Source: Streptomyces sp. SJL17-4
GTDB taxonomy: Bacteria > Actinomycetota > Actinomycetes > Streptomycetales > Streptomycetaceae
Reading direction: 5' to 3'
Length of the DNA stretch: 64,000 nucleotides
Assembly (NCBI RefSeq): GCF_036826855.1
Contig: NZ_CP104578.1
Location: 2,356,001-2,420,000, forward strand
Below, one piece after another: positions 42,601 through 50,964 of this stretch. The translations under genes were made by a program, and so were the position numbers. The notes beneath the pieces are model-generated. The model was not told where the DNA came from. It saw only the letters and a list, made by a program, of their open reading frames with translations, and made no database searches. The number at the start of each line of letters is the position of its first letter. Position 1 is the first letter of the stretch.

Positions 42601-44276
42601 TCCGGGTGCGGATCGGCGGCCGGGAGCACTGGGCGGCCATCGAGGACGCGGGCAGGCTCCGGGACGCCTTGGGCACGGCCCTGCCGGTCGGCGTCCCGGA
42701 GGCCTTCACCGAGCCGGTCAAGGACCCGCTGGGCGACCTCCTCGCGCGGTACGCGCGGACCCACGGCCCGTTCACCTCCTCCCAGGCCGCCACCCGCTTC
42801 GGCCTGGGCGCCGCCGTCACCGACGGCGCCCTCCAGCGGCTCGCCGCCTCGGGCCGCGTCGTCCAGGGCGAGTTCCACCCCTCCGGCATCGGCCAGGAGT
42901 GGTGCGACGCCACCGTCCTGCGCCGGCTGCGCCGCCGCTCTCTCGCCGCCCTGCGCCACGAGCTGGAGCCGGTGCCCCCGGCGGCCCTCGCCACCTTCCT
43001 GCCGCAGTGGCAGCACCTGGGAAGCAACAGCCTGCGCGGAATCGACGGCCTCGCCCGCGCGATCGAGCAGCTGCAGGGCGCCCCCGTACCCGCCTCGGCC
43101 CTGGAGAAGCTGATCCTGCCGTCCCGGGTCCGCGACTACGCCCCGGCGCTCCTGGACGAGCTGACGACCACCGGCGAGGTGGTCTGGGCGGGAGCCGGGG
43201 CACTGCCCGGCAAGGACGGCTGGGTCTCGCTGTACCTGGCGGACGCGGCACCGCTGCTCCTCCCGCAGCCGCATCCCCTGGAGCTGTCCGCACTGCACGA
43301 GTCGCTGCTCACGGCCCTCTCCGGCGGGTACGGCCTGTTCTTCCGGCAGATCGCCGACCAGATCCGGGCCACCACCCACCCGGACGCCACCGACCCGCAG
43401 CTGGCGGACGCCCTCTGGGACCTGGCCTGGTCCGGCCGTCTGACCAACGACACCCTCGCCCCGCTGCGCTCGGTCCTCGGTTCGGGCCGTACGGCCGGTT
43501 CCACCGCCCACCGCGCGCGCCGCACGGTCCCGCGCGGCCGGTACGGCACGCTGACGGCGGCCGCCCGCCCCGTCTCCCGCACCGGCCCGCCCACGGTCTC
43601 CGGCCGCTGGTCCCTCCTCCCCCCGCCGGAACCGGAACCGACCCACCGGGCGCACGCCCTCGCCCGCACCCTCCTGGACCGGCACGGCGTGGTCACCCGG
43701 GGCGCGGTGGCCGCCGAGGGGGTGGAAGGCGGTTTCTCCGCCACGTACCGGATCCTGGCCGCCTTCGAGGACAGCGGGCAGGCCCGGCGCGGTTATGTGG
43801 TCGAGGGTCTCGGCGCGGCCCAGTTCGCGATGGACGGGGCCGTGGACCGCCTCCGGGCCGCCGCGACCGCCCGTGACCGCGGCGCGGAGGCCGCGGCGGG
43901 CCCGCGCGCGCTGGTCCTCGCGGCGGCGGACCCGGCGAACGCCTACGGGGCGGCCCTGTCCTGGCCCGAGCCCCCGACGGGCGCCGGCCACAAGCCGGGG
44001 CGCAAGGCGGGCGCCCTGGTGGTCCTGGTCGACGGCGAGCTCACGCTCTACATGGAGCGCGGCGGCAAGACGCTGCTGTCCTGGCAGACGGATCCGGACG
44101 ACCCGTCCCTGAAGGCCGCGGCGGAAGCCCTGGCGGCATCCGCGAAGGCGGGCACTCTGGGCACAGTGACGGTGGAACGGATCAACGGCGCGACGTCCCT
44201 GACGTCCCCCCTGGCAGGCCCCCTGGAAAAGGCGGGCTTCGTCGCCACCCCGAGAGGCCTCCGCCTCCGCGCGTAA
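39627..44276 (+). CDS. lhr: Lhr-type ATP-dependent DNA helicase
   Basis: The 1549-residue SF2 helicase has Walker A 'APTGSGKTLAAFLASL' (residues about 45-60), motif Ia 'LYVSPLKALAVDVERNL', DEVH box 'TVILDEVHAVAGTKRGAHL', 'IGLSATVRPVDEVARYLSP', and domain 2 motifs 'VVATSSLELGIDMGAVDLV' and 'QRVGRAGHQVG'. The length and the long C-terminal region match full-length actinobacterial Lhr, a single-strand DNA translocase for repair that is co-transcribed with nuclease or glycosylase genes. The start is ATG 39627 (or 39618). The Nei glycosylase gene follows 36 bp downstream. Confidence 0.93.
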   Translation: MVRSALDSFSPATRSWFTGAFTAPTAAQEGAWTAIGAGSDVLVVAPTGSGKTLAAFLASLDRLAAAPPPAEPKKRCRVLYVSPLKALAVDVERNLRSPLTGIRQESVRLGLPEPDIRVGIRSGDTPAAERRSLATRPPDILITTPESLFLMLTSATREALAGVETVILDEVHAVAGTKRGAHLALSLERLDELLPRPARRIGLSATVRPVDEVARYLSPGRAVEIVQPRSGKEFDLSVVVPVEDMGELGGSPASEGKDGGDKPSIWPHVEERIADLVQAHRSTIVFANSRRLAERLCNRLNEIAYERATGEPLPDGAPPAEIMAQSGAAQGAPPLLARAHHGSVSKEQRAQVEEDLKAGRLPAVVATSSLELGIDMGAVDLVVQVESPPSVASGLQRVGRAGHQVGAVSTGVVFPKYRGDLVQAAVVTERMRAGAIESMRIPANPLDVLAQQLVAIVALDSWQVDDLLALVRRAAPFASLPESAFTGVLDMLAGRYPSDAFAELRPRVVWDRVAGTVTGRPGAQRLAVTSGGTIPDRGLFGVFLVGSDPKKGGGRVGELDEEMVYESRVGDVFTLGTTSWRIQDITRDRVLVTPAPGVPGRLPFWKGDQLGRPLELGRAVGAFLREVGALPDDDARLRLLAAGLDAWAAENVLAYLKEQREACGHVPDDRTILVERFRDELGDWRVVIHSPFGAQVHAPWALALGARLAERYGMDAQVMHADDGIVLRLPDADLMGLDMGLDLLDHDPVDPGRHLDTTFDADKAPVGAADALFDKGEIGQIVTDQVGGSALFASRFRECAARALLLPKRNPGKRTPLWQQRQRAAQLLQVASEFGSFPIVLEAVRECLQDVFDLPGLTELMGDIEARRVRLVEVTTPEPSPFARSLLFGYVAQFLYEGDSPLAERRAAALSLDSRLLAELLGQAELRELLDADVLTELERELQWLTDDRRIKDAEGVADLLRVLGPLTDAELAERGAEAGWAPALGTARRAIRVRIGGREHWAAIEDAGRLRDALGTALPVGVPEAFTEPVKDPLGDLLARYARTHGPFTSSQAATRFGLGAAVTDGALQRLAASGRVVQGEFHPSGIGQEWCDATVLRRLRRRSLAALRHELEPVPPAALATFLPQWQHLGSNSLRGIDGLARAIEQLQGAPVPASALEKLILPSRVRDYAPALLDELTTTGEVVWAGAGALPGKDGWVSLYLADAAPLLLPQPHPLELSALHESLLTALSGGYGLFFRQIADQIRATTHPDATDPQLADALWDLAWSGRLTNDTLAPLRSVLGSGRTAGSTAHRARRTVPRGRYGTLTAAARPVSRTGPPTVSGRWSLLPPPEPEPTHRAHALARTLLDRHGVVTRGAVAAEGVEGGFSATYRILAAFEDSGQARRGYVVEGLGAAQFAMDGAVDRLRAAATARDRGAEAAAGPRALVLAAADPANAYGAALSWPEPPTGAGHKPGRKAGALVVLVDGELTLYMERGGKTLLSWQTDPDDPSLKAAAEALAASAKAGTLGTVTVERINGATSLTSPLAGPLEKAGFVATPRGLRLRA

Positions 44277-44312
44277 GAACCACTCACTCCGCTCCAGCCC
44301 CACAATGGAACC

Positions 44313-45128
44313 GTGCCCGAAGGAGACACCATCTGGCAGGCCGCCCACCGCCTGCACTCCGCACTCGCCGGCCGGGTCCTGACCCGCTCGGACCTCCGGG
44401 TGCCCCGCTTCGCCACCGCCGACCTGACCGGCCGCACCCTCCTCGACGTCACTCCCCGCGGCAAGCACCTCCTCGCCCGCGTGGAGGGCGGCCTCACCCT
44501 CCACTCCCATCTGCGGATGGACGGCGCCTGGCGCGTGTACGCCACCGGGGAGCGCCCGCGCGGCGGCCCGGACCACCAGATCCGCGCGATCCTCGGAAAC
44601 GCCGACCACACCGCGTACGGCTACCGCCTTCCGGTCCTGGAGCTGATCCGCACGGCGGACGAGCCGGACGCGGTGGGCCACCTGGGCCCCGACCTGCTGG
44701 GCCCCGAGTGGGACGCCGCGGCCGCCGAGGAGGCGACCCGTCGGCTGACGGCGGAGCCCACCCGTTCGCTCGGAGAGGCCCTGCTCGACCAGCGGAACCT
44801 GGCCGGCATCGGCAACGTGTACAAGTCGGAGCTGGCCTTCCTGGCCGGCGTGACGCCCTGGCTCCCGGTCGGGGACCTCCGCCCGGATGTCCCCGCGCGC
44901 CTGGTCGCGACCGCCCACCGCCTCCTGGACGCGAACAAGGACCGCCCCGACCGCCGCACCACCACCACGCGCCACCCGGGCACCCCGCTGCACGTCTACG
45001 GTCGCGCCGGGCACCCCTGCCTCCGCTGCGGCGCCCCGATCCGCAAGGCGGAACTCGGCGACCGGGTCACCTTCTGGTGCCCCGGCTGCCAGCGCGGTCC
45101 CGAGAACGAGACCACCCCCGACAATTGA
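44313..45128 (+). CDS. Nei/Fpg-family DNA glycosylase
   Basis: The 271-residue enzyme starts with the catalytic 'PEGDTIWQAAHRLH' (Pro2 nucleophile, Glu3), as in endonuclease VIII-type enzymes. It has the middle 'EALLDQRNLAGIGNVYKSE' helix-two-turn-helix and a C-terminal zinc finger of Cys-x2-Cys and Cys-x2-Cys form ('CLRCGAPIRK' and 'CPGCQRG'). It removes oxidised pyrimidines and cuts the backbone. The start must be GTG 44313, since Pro2 must be terminal. It follows lhr, a conserved repair pair. Confidence 0.92.
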   Translation: MPEGDTIWQAAHRLHSALAGRVLTRSDLRVPRFATADLTGRTLLDVTPRGKHLLARVEGGLTLHSHLRMDGAWRVYATGERPRGGPDHQIRAILGNADHTAYGYRLPVLELIRTADEPDAVGHLGPDLLGPEWDAAAAEEATRRLTAEPTRSLGEALLDQRNLAGIGNVYKSELAFLAGVTPWLPVGDLRPDVPARLVATAHRLLDANKDRPDRRTTTTRHPGTPLHVYGRAGHPCLRCGAPIRKAELGDRVTFWCPGCQRGPENETTPDN

Positions 45129-45160
45129 CGACCCGTCAGTTCCAGTCCTACGGTCCGACC

Positions 45161-46069
45161 ATGACGGACAAGGCGAACCCGACGACCGCGCCAACCGCAC
45201 CGACCGCACCGACCGCACCGACCGCACCAACGGCACCGACCGCGACAACCACGACGCCCACGACGCCGATGACGCCCCCGACGACCACCGCCGCGGCGAA
45301 CAAGTCGCCCCTCCCCGCCTACGACCTCGCCCACCGCACCGCCTTCGTCACCGGCGCCGCCAGCGGCATCGGCCGCGCCACCGCCGTCCTCCTCGCCCAG
45401 GCGGGCGCCACCGTGCACTGCGCGGACCGCGACGAGCCGGGCCTCAAGGAGACGGTCGCCCTCATCGCCCGCGAGGGCGGCACCGCACACCCGCACCCCC
45501 TGGACGTCACCGATCGCGCCGCCCTCGCTGCCGCCGTCCGCGCGGCCGGCCCCCTCCACGTCATGGTCGCCGTCGCCGGGATCATGCACACGAGCTCGGT
45601 CCTGGAGACCCGCGACGAGGATCTGGACCGCGTCCTCGCCGTCAATTTCAAAGGCGTGCTCTACGCCTGCCAGGAGGCGGCCCGCTCGATGATCGCGGCC
45701 GGCGTTCCCGGCTCGATCGTCACGATGGCCTCGGGCGCGATGGACACCGCGAGCCCCGGCCTGCTCTGCTACAGCGTCACCAAGGCGGCCGTCGTCCAGC
45801 TGACGAAGACGCTGGCGACGGAGGCGGGCCGTCACGGCATCCGGGTCAACGCCGTCGCCCCGGGATGGATCCGCACCCCCATGACGGACCGGCACGAGCC
45901 GGCCGCCCAGGAGCAGGTCGAGGCCGCGATGATCCGTCACTCACCACTGGGCCGGGTCGGGGAGGCCGAGGACATCGCTCATGCCGTCCTGCACCTCGCG
46001 TCCGACGCGTCCGCGTTCACGACAGGCCAGATCCTGCGCCCCAACGGCGGCGTCGCGATGCCCTGGTGA
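45161..46069 (+). CDS. Short-chain dehydrogenase/reductase
   Basis: The 302-residue SDR has the NAD(P)-binding 'TGAASGIGRATAVLLAQAG' (from residue 64), 'LHVMVAVAGIMHTSSVLET', catalytic Ser in 'SIVTMASGAMDTASPG' and the Tyr-x3-Lys in 'LLCYSVTKAAVVQL', ending 'ITFTTGQ'-like 'TTGQILRPNGGVAMPW'. The acidic residue after the second strand ('CADRDEPG') suggests NAD preference. The N-terminus carries a 50-residue Thr/Ala/Pro repeat tail coded by 9-bp repeats, which is not part of the fold. ATG 45161 is chosen since the upstream frame lies within the nei gene. Substrate unknown. Confidence 0.87.
   Translation: MTDKANPTTAPTAPTAPTAPTAPTAPTATTTTPTTPMTPPTTTAAANKSPLPAYDLAHRTAFVTGAASGIGRATAVLLAQAGATVHCADRDEPGLKETVALIAREGGTAHPHPLDVTDRAALAAAVRAAGPLHVMVAVAGIMHTSSVLETRDEDLDRVLAVNFKGVLYACQEAARSMIAAGVPGSIVTMASGAMDTASPGLLCYSVTKAAVVQLTKTLATEAGRHGIRVNAVAPGWIRTPMTDRHEPAAQEQVEAAMIRHSPLGRVGEAEDIAHAVLHLASDASAFTTGQILRPNGGVAMPW
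45186..45243. repeat. 9-bp tandem repeat in the SDR N-terminus
   Basis: About six copies near 'gcaccgacc' encode Thr-Ala-Pro repeats directly after the start of the SDR. Confidence 0.85.
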
Positions 46070-46286
46070 TCCGCCGGGCGAGGGCCCCCGGACGTCCCGA
46101 AGAGGCGGCCACGTGCACCGGCAGCAGACTCAGCCCCCAGCCGCCCGCGGCCACCGCGCCCTCGACCGGGCCGGACTCCCCCGGCACCAGGAGCAGGCGC
46201 AGCACCGCCCACCACCAGAGCCCCCCGGCCACCAGCCCGATCGCGACCAGCGCGAGCGTCGCCGGCGGCATCCGTCGCCGTACCAT
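46017..46286 (-). CDS. Small membrane protein of unknown function
   Basis: The 89-residue protein has one clear helix 'ALVAIGLVAGGLWWWAVLR' followed by a weaker one ('AVAAGGWGLSLLPVHVA') and an Arg-rich cytoplasmic end ('RRITRASRRRRWGAG'). It converges with the SDR and overlaps its 3' end by 53 bp. I do not know the family; codon bias and the hydrophobic pattern support a real gene. A second ATG at 46271 is possible. Confidence 0.5.
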   Translation of the reverse strand: MVRRRMPPATLALVAIGLVAGGLWWWAVLRLLLVPGESGPVEGAVAAGGWGLSLLPVHVAASSGRPGALARRITRASRRRRWGAGSGLS

Positions 46287-46497
46287 GGCCGCCTCCTGCC
46301 GTCGACGCTAGACCGGCAGGATCACCCTGCGGGAGGGCGCACCGGAGGCAAACCCGGCGCACACGGCCCAGTCGTACGTTCCCCCCACCATGGCACGAGG
46401 CACCGGAACCCGGCATCTCAGGCAATTCACTCGACAGTCATTCACTCGCCGACAAGCCACTCCACGACAATGCGCTCCATCGCGGAAGCAAGAGAAA

Positions 46498-46537
46498 AGC
46501 CCCGGCCAGCGCCCCCCATGGGGCACCGACCGGGGCT
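46498..46537 (-). terminator. Terminator after clgR
   Basis: AGCCCCGG (46498-46505) pairs with CCGGGGCT (46530-46537), with an inner stem around GCCCCCCATGGGGC. It lies 30 bp past the clgR stop, read on the minus strand, and is followed by a T-rich 'gcttttctct' run. Confidence 0.7.
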
Positions 46538-46566
46538 CGACCCGTATCGCTTTCGTACGGCGACGA

Positions 46567-46950
46567 CTAGGCGGCGACGACGTCCACCGCTTCCGCGGGC
46601 GCCTTGATGGTCACCCGCTCGGTGGGCACACGGCCCACCGACGTCACCGACACCGAATTGAGCATCGGGCGTACCGGCGTCGGCACCGGTTCGCTCGCCG
46701 CTGCCGACTCGGCCAGTTCGGCCAGTGACAGCTCGTCGCTCACTTCACGCATGAGCTCGGACATCCGTACGTCCAGCGCGTCGCAGATCGCGGAGAGCAG
46801 CTCGGAGGAAGCCTCCTTCTGCCCCCGCTCCACCTCGGAGAGATAGCCGAGCGAGACTCGGGCGGACGAGGAGACTTCGCGCAGAGTACGGCCTTGGCGC
46901 TGGCGCTGCCGACGCAGCACGTCACCCAACAGGCGACGGAGCAGAATCAT
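46567..46950 (-). CDS. clgR: ClgR, XRE-family activator of Clp/Lon protease genes
   Basis: The 127-residue regulator has the highly conserved ClgR helix-turn-helix: '[19 protein letters not shown]' followed by '[19 protein letters not shown]' and '[10 protein letters not shown]'. In actinobacteria ClgR activates clpP1P2, clpC, lon and itself. The C-terminus ends 'VDVVAA'. A terminal Ala-Ala is the known degron by which ClpP removes Streptomyces ClgR. The ATG at 46950 follows GAGGAGGGAG. It has its own transcript (109-bp gap from cinA). Confidence 0.92.
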   Translation of the reverse strand: MILLRRLLGDVLRRQRQRQGRTLREVSSSARVSLGYLSEVERGQKEASSELLSAICDALDVRMSELMREVSDELSLAELAESAAASEPVPTPVRPMLNSVSVTSVGRVPTERVTIKAPAEAVDVVAA

Positions 46951-47059
46951 CGGTGGCTCCCTCCTCGGACCGCGTAGCCGCATCCTTCACGCCCCACCGT
47001 ACCGCCTCGCGCTGCGGCCGTGCGGGGAGCGATGTCGTGTTCACTCAGGGCTGCAAACA

Positions 47060-47581
47060 TCAATTCCCCCCGTTGTGTTCCGTATCCTGTGCCCGCGCAT
47101 TTCCCGAGAGTTCCTCATGGAGCAGTTCCAGCACGCTCCGTACGCTCTCTCTACGGATGTCCGCGCGGTCGCCGTTCAACCTCAACGAGACCACTTTCCC
47201 GGCGCGGGCGCCCGTCGCGGCCGGGCCCGCGACCGCCACGTAGACGGTTCCGACCGGCTGTCCGTCCTGCGGATCGGGCCCCGCGACCCCGGTCGTCGAG
47301 ACCCCCCAGTCCGCGCCGAGCCGGGCCCGTACACCGGCCGCCATCTGCAGCGCGACCTCGGGGTCCACCGCTCCGCGCTCGGCGAGCAGGGCCGCGTCGA
47401 CACCGAGCAGCTCCTGCTTGAGGGCCGTGGCGTAGGCCGTGACCGACCCCCGGAAGGAGGCCGAGGCACCGGGCACTCCGGTGAGCTCCGCGGCCACCAG
47501 TCCGCCCGTGAGCGACTCCGCCGCGGCCAGCGTGTGACCACGCTCCGCGAGCAGCGCCAGCACCCGGGCGGCCGCGGTCAT
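47060..47581 (-). CDS. CinA C-terminal-type nicotinamide-nucleotide amidohydrolase (PncC)
   Basis: The 173-residue single-domain protein has the PncC/CinA_C pattern: 'LAAAESLTGGLVAAELTGV' (Ser of the catalytic centre), 'YATALKQELLGVDAALLAE', and 'WGVSTTGVAGPDPQDGQPV' with 'GTVYVAVAG'. It deamidates nicotinamide mononucleotide in NAD salvage. The N-terminal COG1058 domain of long CinA is absent, as is usual here. Its ATG overlaps the pgsA stop. Confidence 0.92.
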   Translation of the reverse strand: MTAAARVLALLAERGHTLAAAESLTGGLVAAELTGVPGASASFRGSVTAYATALKQELLGVDAALLAERGAVDPEVALQMAAGVRARLGADWGVSTTGVAGPDPQDGQPVGTVYVAVAGPAATGARAGKVVSLRLNGDRADIRRESVRSVLELLHEELSGNARAQDTEHNGGN

Positions 47582-48252
47582 CGCGTCGCCGCCTCCGAGC
47601 GCGCGGCGGCCCGCTCGGCGGCGAGGCCCTTGCGGCGCAGCACGACCGCCTGGCGGACGTAGTCCAGACCGGTGACGACCGTCAGCACGACGGCCAACGC
47701 CATCACCCAGAAGCGCAGGGTGGCGAGCGGCCCGGTGAGCATCAGCACGTACATGCCGACCGCCGTGCCCTGGGCGAGCGTCTTGATCTTGCCGCCGCGG
47801 CTGGCCGGGATGACCCCGTGACGGATCACCCAGAACCGCATCAGGGTGATCCCCAGCTCGCGGGCGAGGATGACGCCGGTCACCCACCACGGCAGGTCCC
47901 CGAGCGAGGACAGCGAGATGAGTCCCGCCGCCATGATCGCCTTGTCGGCGATCGGGTCGGCGATCTTCCCGAAGTCCGTGACCAGGTTGTACGTACGGGC
48001 GAGGTGCCCGTCGAAGACGTCCGTGATCATGGCGACGGCGAACGCCGCCCACGCCCAGGCCCGCCATGCGGGATCGTGACCGCCGTCCTGGAGGAGCAGC
48101 AGCACGAAGGCCGGCACGAGCACGAGCCGGATCATGGTCAGGATGTTGGCGATGTTCCACAGGCTGGCCTGGTTGACGGCCGCCGTGCCCAGCTTGCCGC
48201 GGGGCGCCGGCCTACCGGTCCCGCCCGTCGCGGATGCCGGGACTCCGGTCAT
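47578..48252 (-). CDS. pgsA: CDP-alcohol phosphatidyltransferase, PgsA-type
   Basis: The 224-residue membrane enzyme holds the CDP-alcohol signature Asp-Gly-x2-Ala-Arg-x8-Gly-x3-Asp-x3-Asp within '[18 protein letters not shown]' and 'IADPIADK'. It has six helices and makes phosphatidylglycerol phosphate. It is in an operon rimO-pgsA-cinA joined by ATGA overlaps at both ends. The ATG at 48252 is used. Confidence 0.92.
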   Translation of the reverse strand: MTGVPASATGGTGRPAPRGKLGTAAVNQASLWNIANILTMIRLVLVPAFVLLLLQDGGHDPAWRAWAWAAFAVAMITDVFDGHLARTYNLVTDFGKIADPIADKAIMAAGLISLSSLGDLPWWVTGVILARELGITLMRFWVIRHGVIPASRGGKIKTLAQGTAVGMYVLMLTGPLATLRFWVMALAVVLTVVTGLDYVRQAVVLRRKGLAAERAAARSEAATR

Positions 48253-49769
48253 CTGCCTGCCTCCTCGAAAAGACACTCGGCCACCAGGTCGACGCCCTCC
48301 GTGCCGACGACCTTGGCCACGACCATACGGCCCGGAGCCAGGTCGGGGCTCGTACCGCCGGCCGTGGTGAGGACCACCTGACCGTCGGTCTCGGGCGCCT
48401 GGTGCGCGGCGCGGCCGATCACGCCGTCCTCGTCGTCCACGGACTCGACCAGTACTTCAAGGGTCTCTCCGATCCGCTCCTCCGCGCGCTGCGCGGTGAG
48501 CTCCTCGGCGAGCCGGGAGAGGTGGGCGAGGCGCGCGTCGACGACGTCCTGGTCGAGCTTGTGCTCGTAGGTGGCGGCCTCGGTGCCGTCCTCGTCGGAG
48601 TAGCCGAAGACACCGATGGCGTCGAGGCGGGCGTGGGTGACGAAGCGTTCCAGCTCGGCGAAGTCGGCCTCGGTCTCGCCGGGGAAGCCGACGATGAAGT
48701 TGGAGCGGGCACCGGCGGTCGGGGCCTTGGCCCGGATGGTCTCCAGGAGCTCCAGGAAGCGGTCGGTGTCACCGAAGCGGCGCATGGCCCGCAGCACGTC
48801 GGGGGCGCTGTGCTGGAAGGACAGGTCGAAGTACGGCACGACCTTGTCGGTCGACGTGAGGACGTCGATCAGACCGGGGCGCATCTCGGCGGGCTGGAGG
48901 TAGCTGACGCGGACGCGCTCGATGCCGTCGACCGCGGCGAGCTCGGGCAGCAGGCTCTCCAGGAGCCGGATGTCGCCGAGGTCCTTGCCGTACGAGGTGT
49001 TGTTCTCGGAGACCAGCATGACCTCCTTCACGCCCTGCTCGGCGAGCCAGCGCGTCTCGTTCAGCACGTCCGAGGGACGGCGCGAGACGAACGAGCCGCG
49101 GAAGGAGGGGATGGCGCAGAAGGAGCAGCGGCGGTCGCAGCCGGAGGCCAGCTTCACGGAGGCGACGGGGCTGGTGTCCAGCCGCCGGCGGAGCGGCGCG
49201 CGCGGTCCGGAGGCGGGCGCGAGACCGTCCGGCAGGTCGCTCGGTACGTCCTCGGGGGCGGAAGCCGGGACGGCGGCGGGAGCGGGCGCGTCCACGACGC
49301 CGTGACCCGGGAGGGCGACCGCGGCGGCGGCCGCCTGGCGCTCCACCGGCGAGAGCGGCAGCAGCTTGCGCCGGTCGCGCGGGGTGTGGGCCTCGACACT
49401 GCCACCGCTGAGGATGGTCTGGAGGCGGTTGGAGATGTCGGAGTAGTCGTCGAAGCCCAGGACGCCGTCGGCCTCCGGGAGGGCCTCGGCGAGTTCCTTG
49501 CCGTAGCGCTCGGCCATACAGCCGACGGCGACCACGGCCTGGGTGCGGCCGTGGTCCTTCAGATCATTGGCTTCGAGGAGGGCGTCGACGGAGTCCTTCT
49601 TGGCGGCCTCGACGAATCCACAGGTGTTGACGACGGCGACATCCGCGTCCTCGGCGTTCTCGACGAGCTCCCAGCCGTCCGCTGCCAAGCGGCCTGCGAG
49701 CTCCTCCGAGTCCACCTCGTTACGGGCGCAGCCAAGAGTGACAAGGGCGACGGTACGGCGTTCGGGCAT
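48249..49769 (-). CDS. rimO: Ribosomal protein S12 methylthiotransferase RimO
   Basis: The 506-residue radical-SAM enzyme has the N-terminal UPF0004 domain ('[19 protein letters not shown]', '[14 protein letters not shown]', '[10 protein letters not shown]'; three Cys for the auxiliary cluster), the CX3CX2C motif '[18 protein letters not shown]', and a C-terminal TRAM domain. It adds a methylthio group to Asp of S12. Between the first two domains lies an Ala/Pro-rich insert of about 50 residues ('[19 protein letters not shown]') common to Streptomyces. Confidence 0.94.
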   Translation of the reverse strand: MPERRTVALVTLGCARNEVDSEELAGRLAADGWELVENAEDADVAVVNTCGFVEAAKKDSVDALLEANDLKDHGRTQAVVAVGCMAERYGKELAEALPEADGVLGFDDYSDISNRLQTILSGGSVEAHTPRDRRKLLPLSPVERQAAAAAVALPGHGVVDAPAPAAVPASAPEDVPSDLPDGLAPASGPRAPLRRRLDTSPVASVKLASGCDRRCSFCAIPSFRGSFVSRRPSDVLNETRWLAEQGVKEVMLVSENNTSYGKDLGDIRLLESLLPELAAVDGIERVRVSYLQPAEMRPGLIDVLTSTDKVVPYFDLSFQHSAPDVLRAMRRFGDTDRFLELLETIRAKAPTAGARSNFIVGFPGETEADFAELERFVTHARLDAIGVFGYSDEDGTEAATYEHKLDQDVVDARLAHLSRLAEELTAQRAEERIGETLEVLVESVDDEDGVIGRAAHQAPETDGQVVLTTAGGTSPDLAPGRMVVAKVVGTEGVDLVAECLFEEAGR

Positions 49770-49859
49770 GGGCTCAAGACTACTTCGTCCCGGCCGTTCC
49801 CCCGTCGCGCAGGGTTCACCTGCGCGACAGAGGTCACATCACGGGCCCGGAGGGGCGGC

Positions 49860-50687
49860 TCAGCCGGCCTCGGGGTCACCCTTGGTGTACGTCAGCCGCT
49901 CGACCTGGCCGGATTCGAACTTGTCGTCGATCTTCTTGCCGTTCACGTAGAGCTCGATGGCTCCGGCGTTGCCGAGGACCAGGTCGATGCGCTCGTCGTC
50001 CTGGAAGGTCTTCGACTCGCCGTTCAGGAGCAGTCCGTCGAAGAGCAGCTTGCCGTTGGCGGCCTTGGCCGAGATCCAGCTCTTGCCGTCGGTGGCGGTC
50101 ATCTTCACCGTCACCTTGTCCTGCGGGACCGCGGCGATCGCGCTCTCGGTGGGCTTCGGCGGCGCGGGCTTGACCGGCTTCGGCTTGCCGCCGGACGTGG
50201 CCTTCTCCGGCGCGGGCGCCGGGCCGCCGTCCGCGGCGGTGGCACCCTTCGGCGCCTCGTTGCCGTTGAACATCGTGAAGCCGACGAAACCGACGACGGC
50301 GACGATGGCCGCGACCATCGCGGCGGTCCAGTTGGGCCGGCGCGGCTCGGGGCGGATGCGTTCCGCCTCGAACAGCGGGGCGGCGGGGGTGGGCGCGGGA
50401 CGACCGCCGTGCTCGGCGTCGTACTGCTCGATCAGCGGGGCCGGATCGAGGCCGACGGCACGCGCGAGCGTGCGGATGTGGCCGCGGGCGTAGACGTCGC
50501 CGCCACAGCGCGAGAAGTCGTTCTCCTCGATCGCGTGCACGATCGGAATCCGGACACGGGTGGAGGCACTGACCTCTTCGACGGTGAGACCGGCGGCGAT
50601 GCGGGTCTGCTGGAGAGCGCGACCGATCGAGTCCCGGTCGTCTGCCGGGAAGGTCCGGTCGTCTTCGGGGGAGTTGCCGATGGACAC
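49860..50687 (-). CDS. RodZ-like HTH membrane protein (HTH_25 and DUF4115)
   Basis: The 275-residue protein has a cytoplasmic HTH_25 domain ('SIGRALQQTRIAAGLTVEE', 'VYARGHIRTLARAVGLDPA'), one transmembrane helix ('MVAAIVAVVGFVGFTMF', near residue 130), a Pro/Lys linker, and an extracellular DUF4115 domain ('KVTVKMTATDGKSWISAKA'). This order matches RodZ, which links the cytoskeleton to cell-wall synthesis. GTG 50687 follows GAAAGG; ATG 50714 is an alternative. It lies between ftsK and rimO, a conserved order. Confidence 0.88.
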   Translation of the reverse strand: MSIGNSPEDDRTFPADDRDSIGRALQQTRIAAGLTVEEVSASTRVRIPIVHAIEENDFSRCGGDVYARGHIRTLARAVGLDPAPLIEQYDAEHGGRPAPTPAAPLFEAERIRPEPRRPNWTAAMVAAIVAVVGFVGFTMFNGNEAPKGATAADGGPAPAPEKATSGGKPKPVKPAPPKPTESAIAAVPQDKVTVKMTATDGKSWISAKAANGKLLFDGLLLNGESKTFQDDERIDLVLGNAGAIELYVNGKKIDDKFESGQVERLTYTKGDPEAG

Positions 50688-50964
50688 GAGAGCGCCTTTC
50701 GAGCGTGTAGCCACCTGCTGGACGTTCAGTCTATGGGTGGTACGAAAGGGTGGGGCAACCGGGCGGGTGCTGTTTGTACGCCATGAGGCTGGGACATCCT
50801 TCTGTCCCTCCGCTCAACTTGACGTACGGCCAGGGGAAACGGTTGCCCTCCATTCCCTTACGAGTGAGTCTCGGCCCGGTCTCGATCGCGTACCCCCTCC
50901 CCGGCCGCCTACTCCGACCGGGCCCCGCGCTACTCCGACCGGGCCCGCCTCTTCCAGCCCAGGG
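50688..50964. other. 277-bp intergenic region between the RodZ-like gene and ftsK
   Basis: It should hold the promoter of the RodZ-like/rimO set. A direct repeat 'ctactccgaccgggccc' occurs twice near 50910-50950 at the ftsK end. No gene is visible. Confidence 0.6.

Noticed and set aside
39870..45248. A 1792-codon open frame on the minus strand across lhr and nei
   Set aside because: It is the mirror of strongly conserved helicase and glycosylase genes; its translation is low-complexity Arg/Gly/Glu/Val typical of antisense frames in high-GC DNA.
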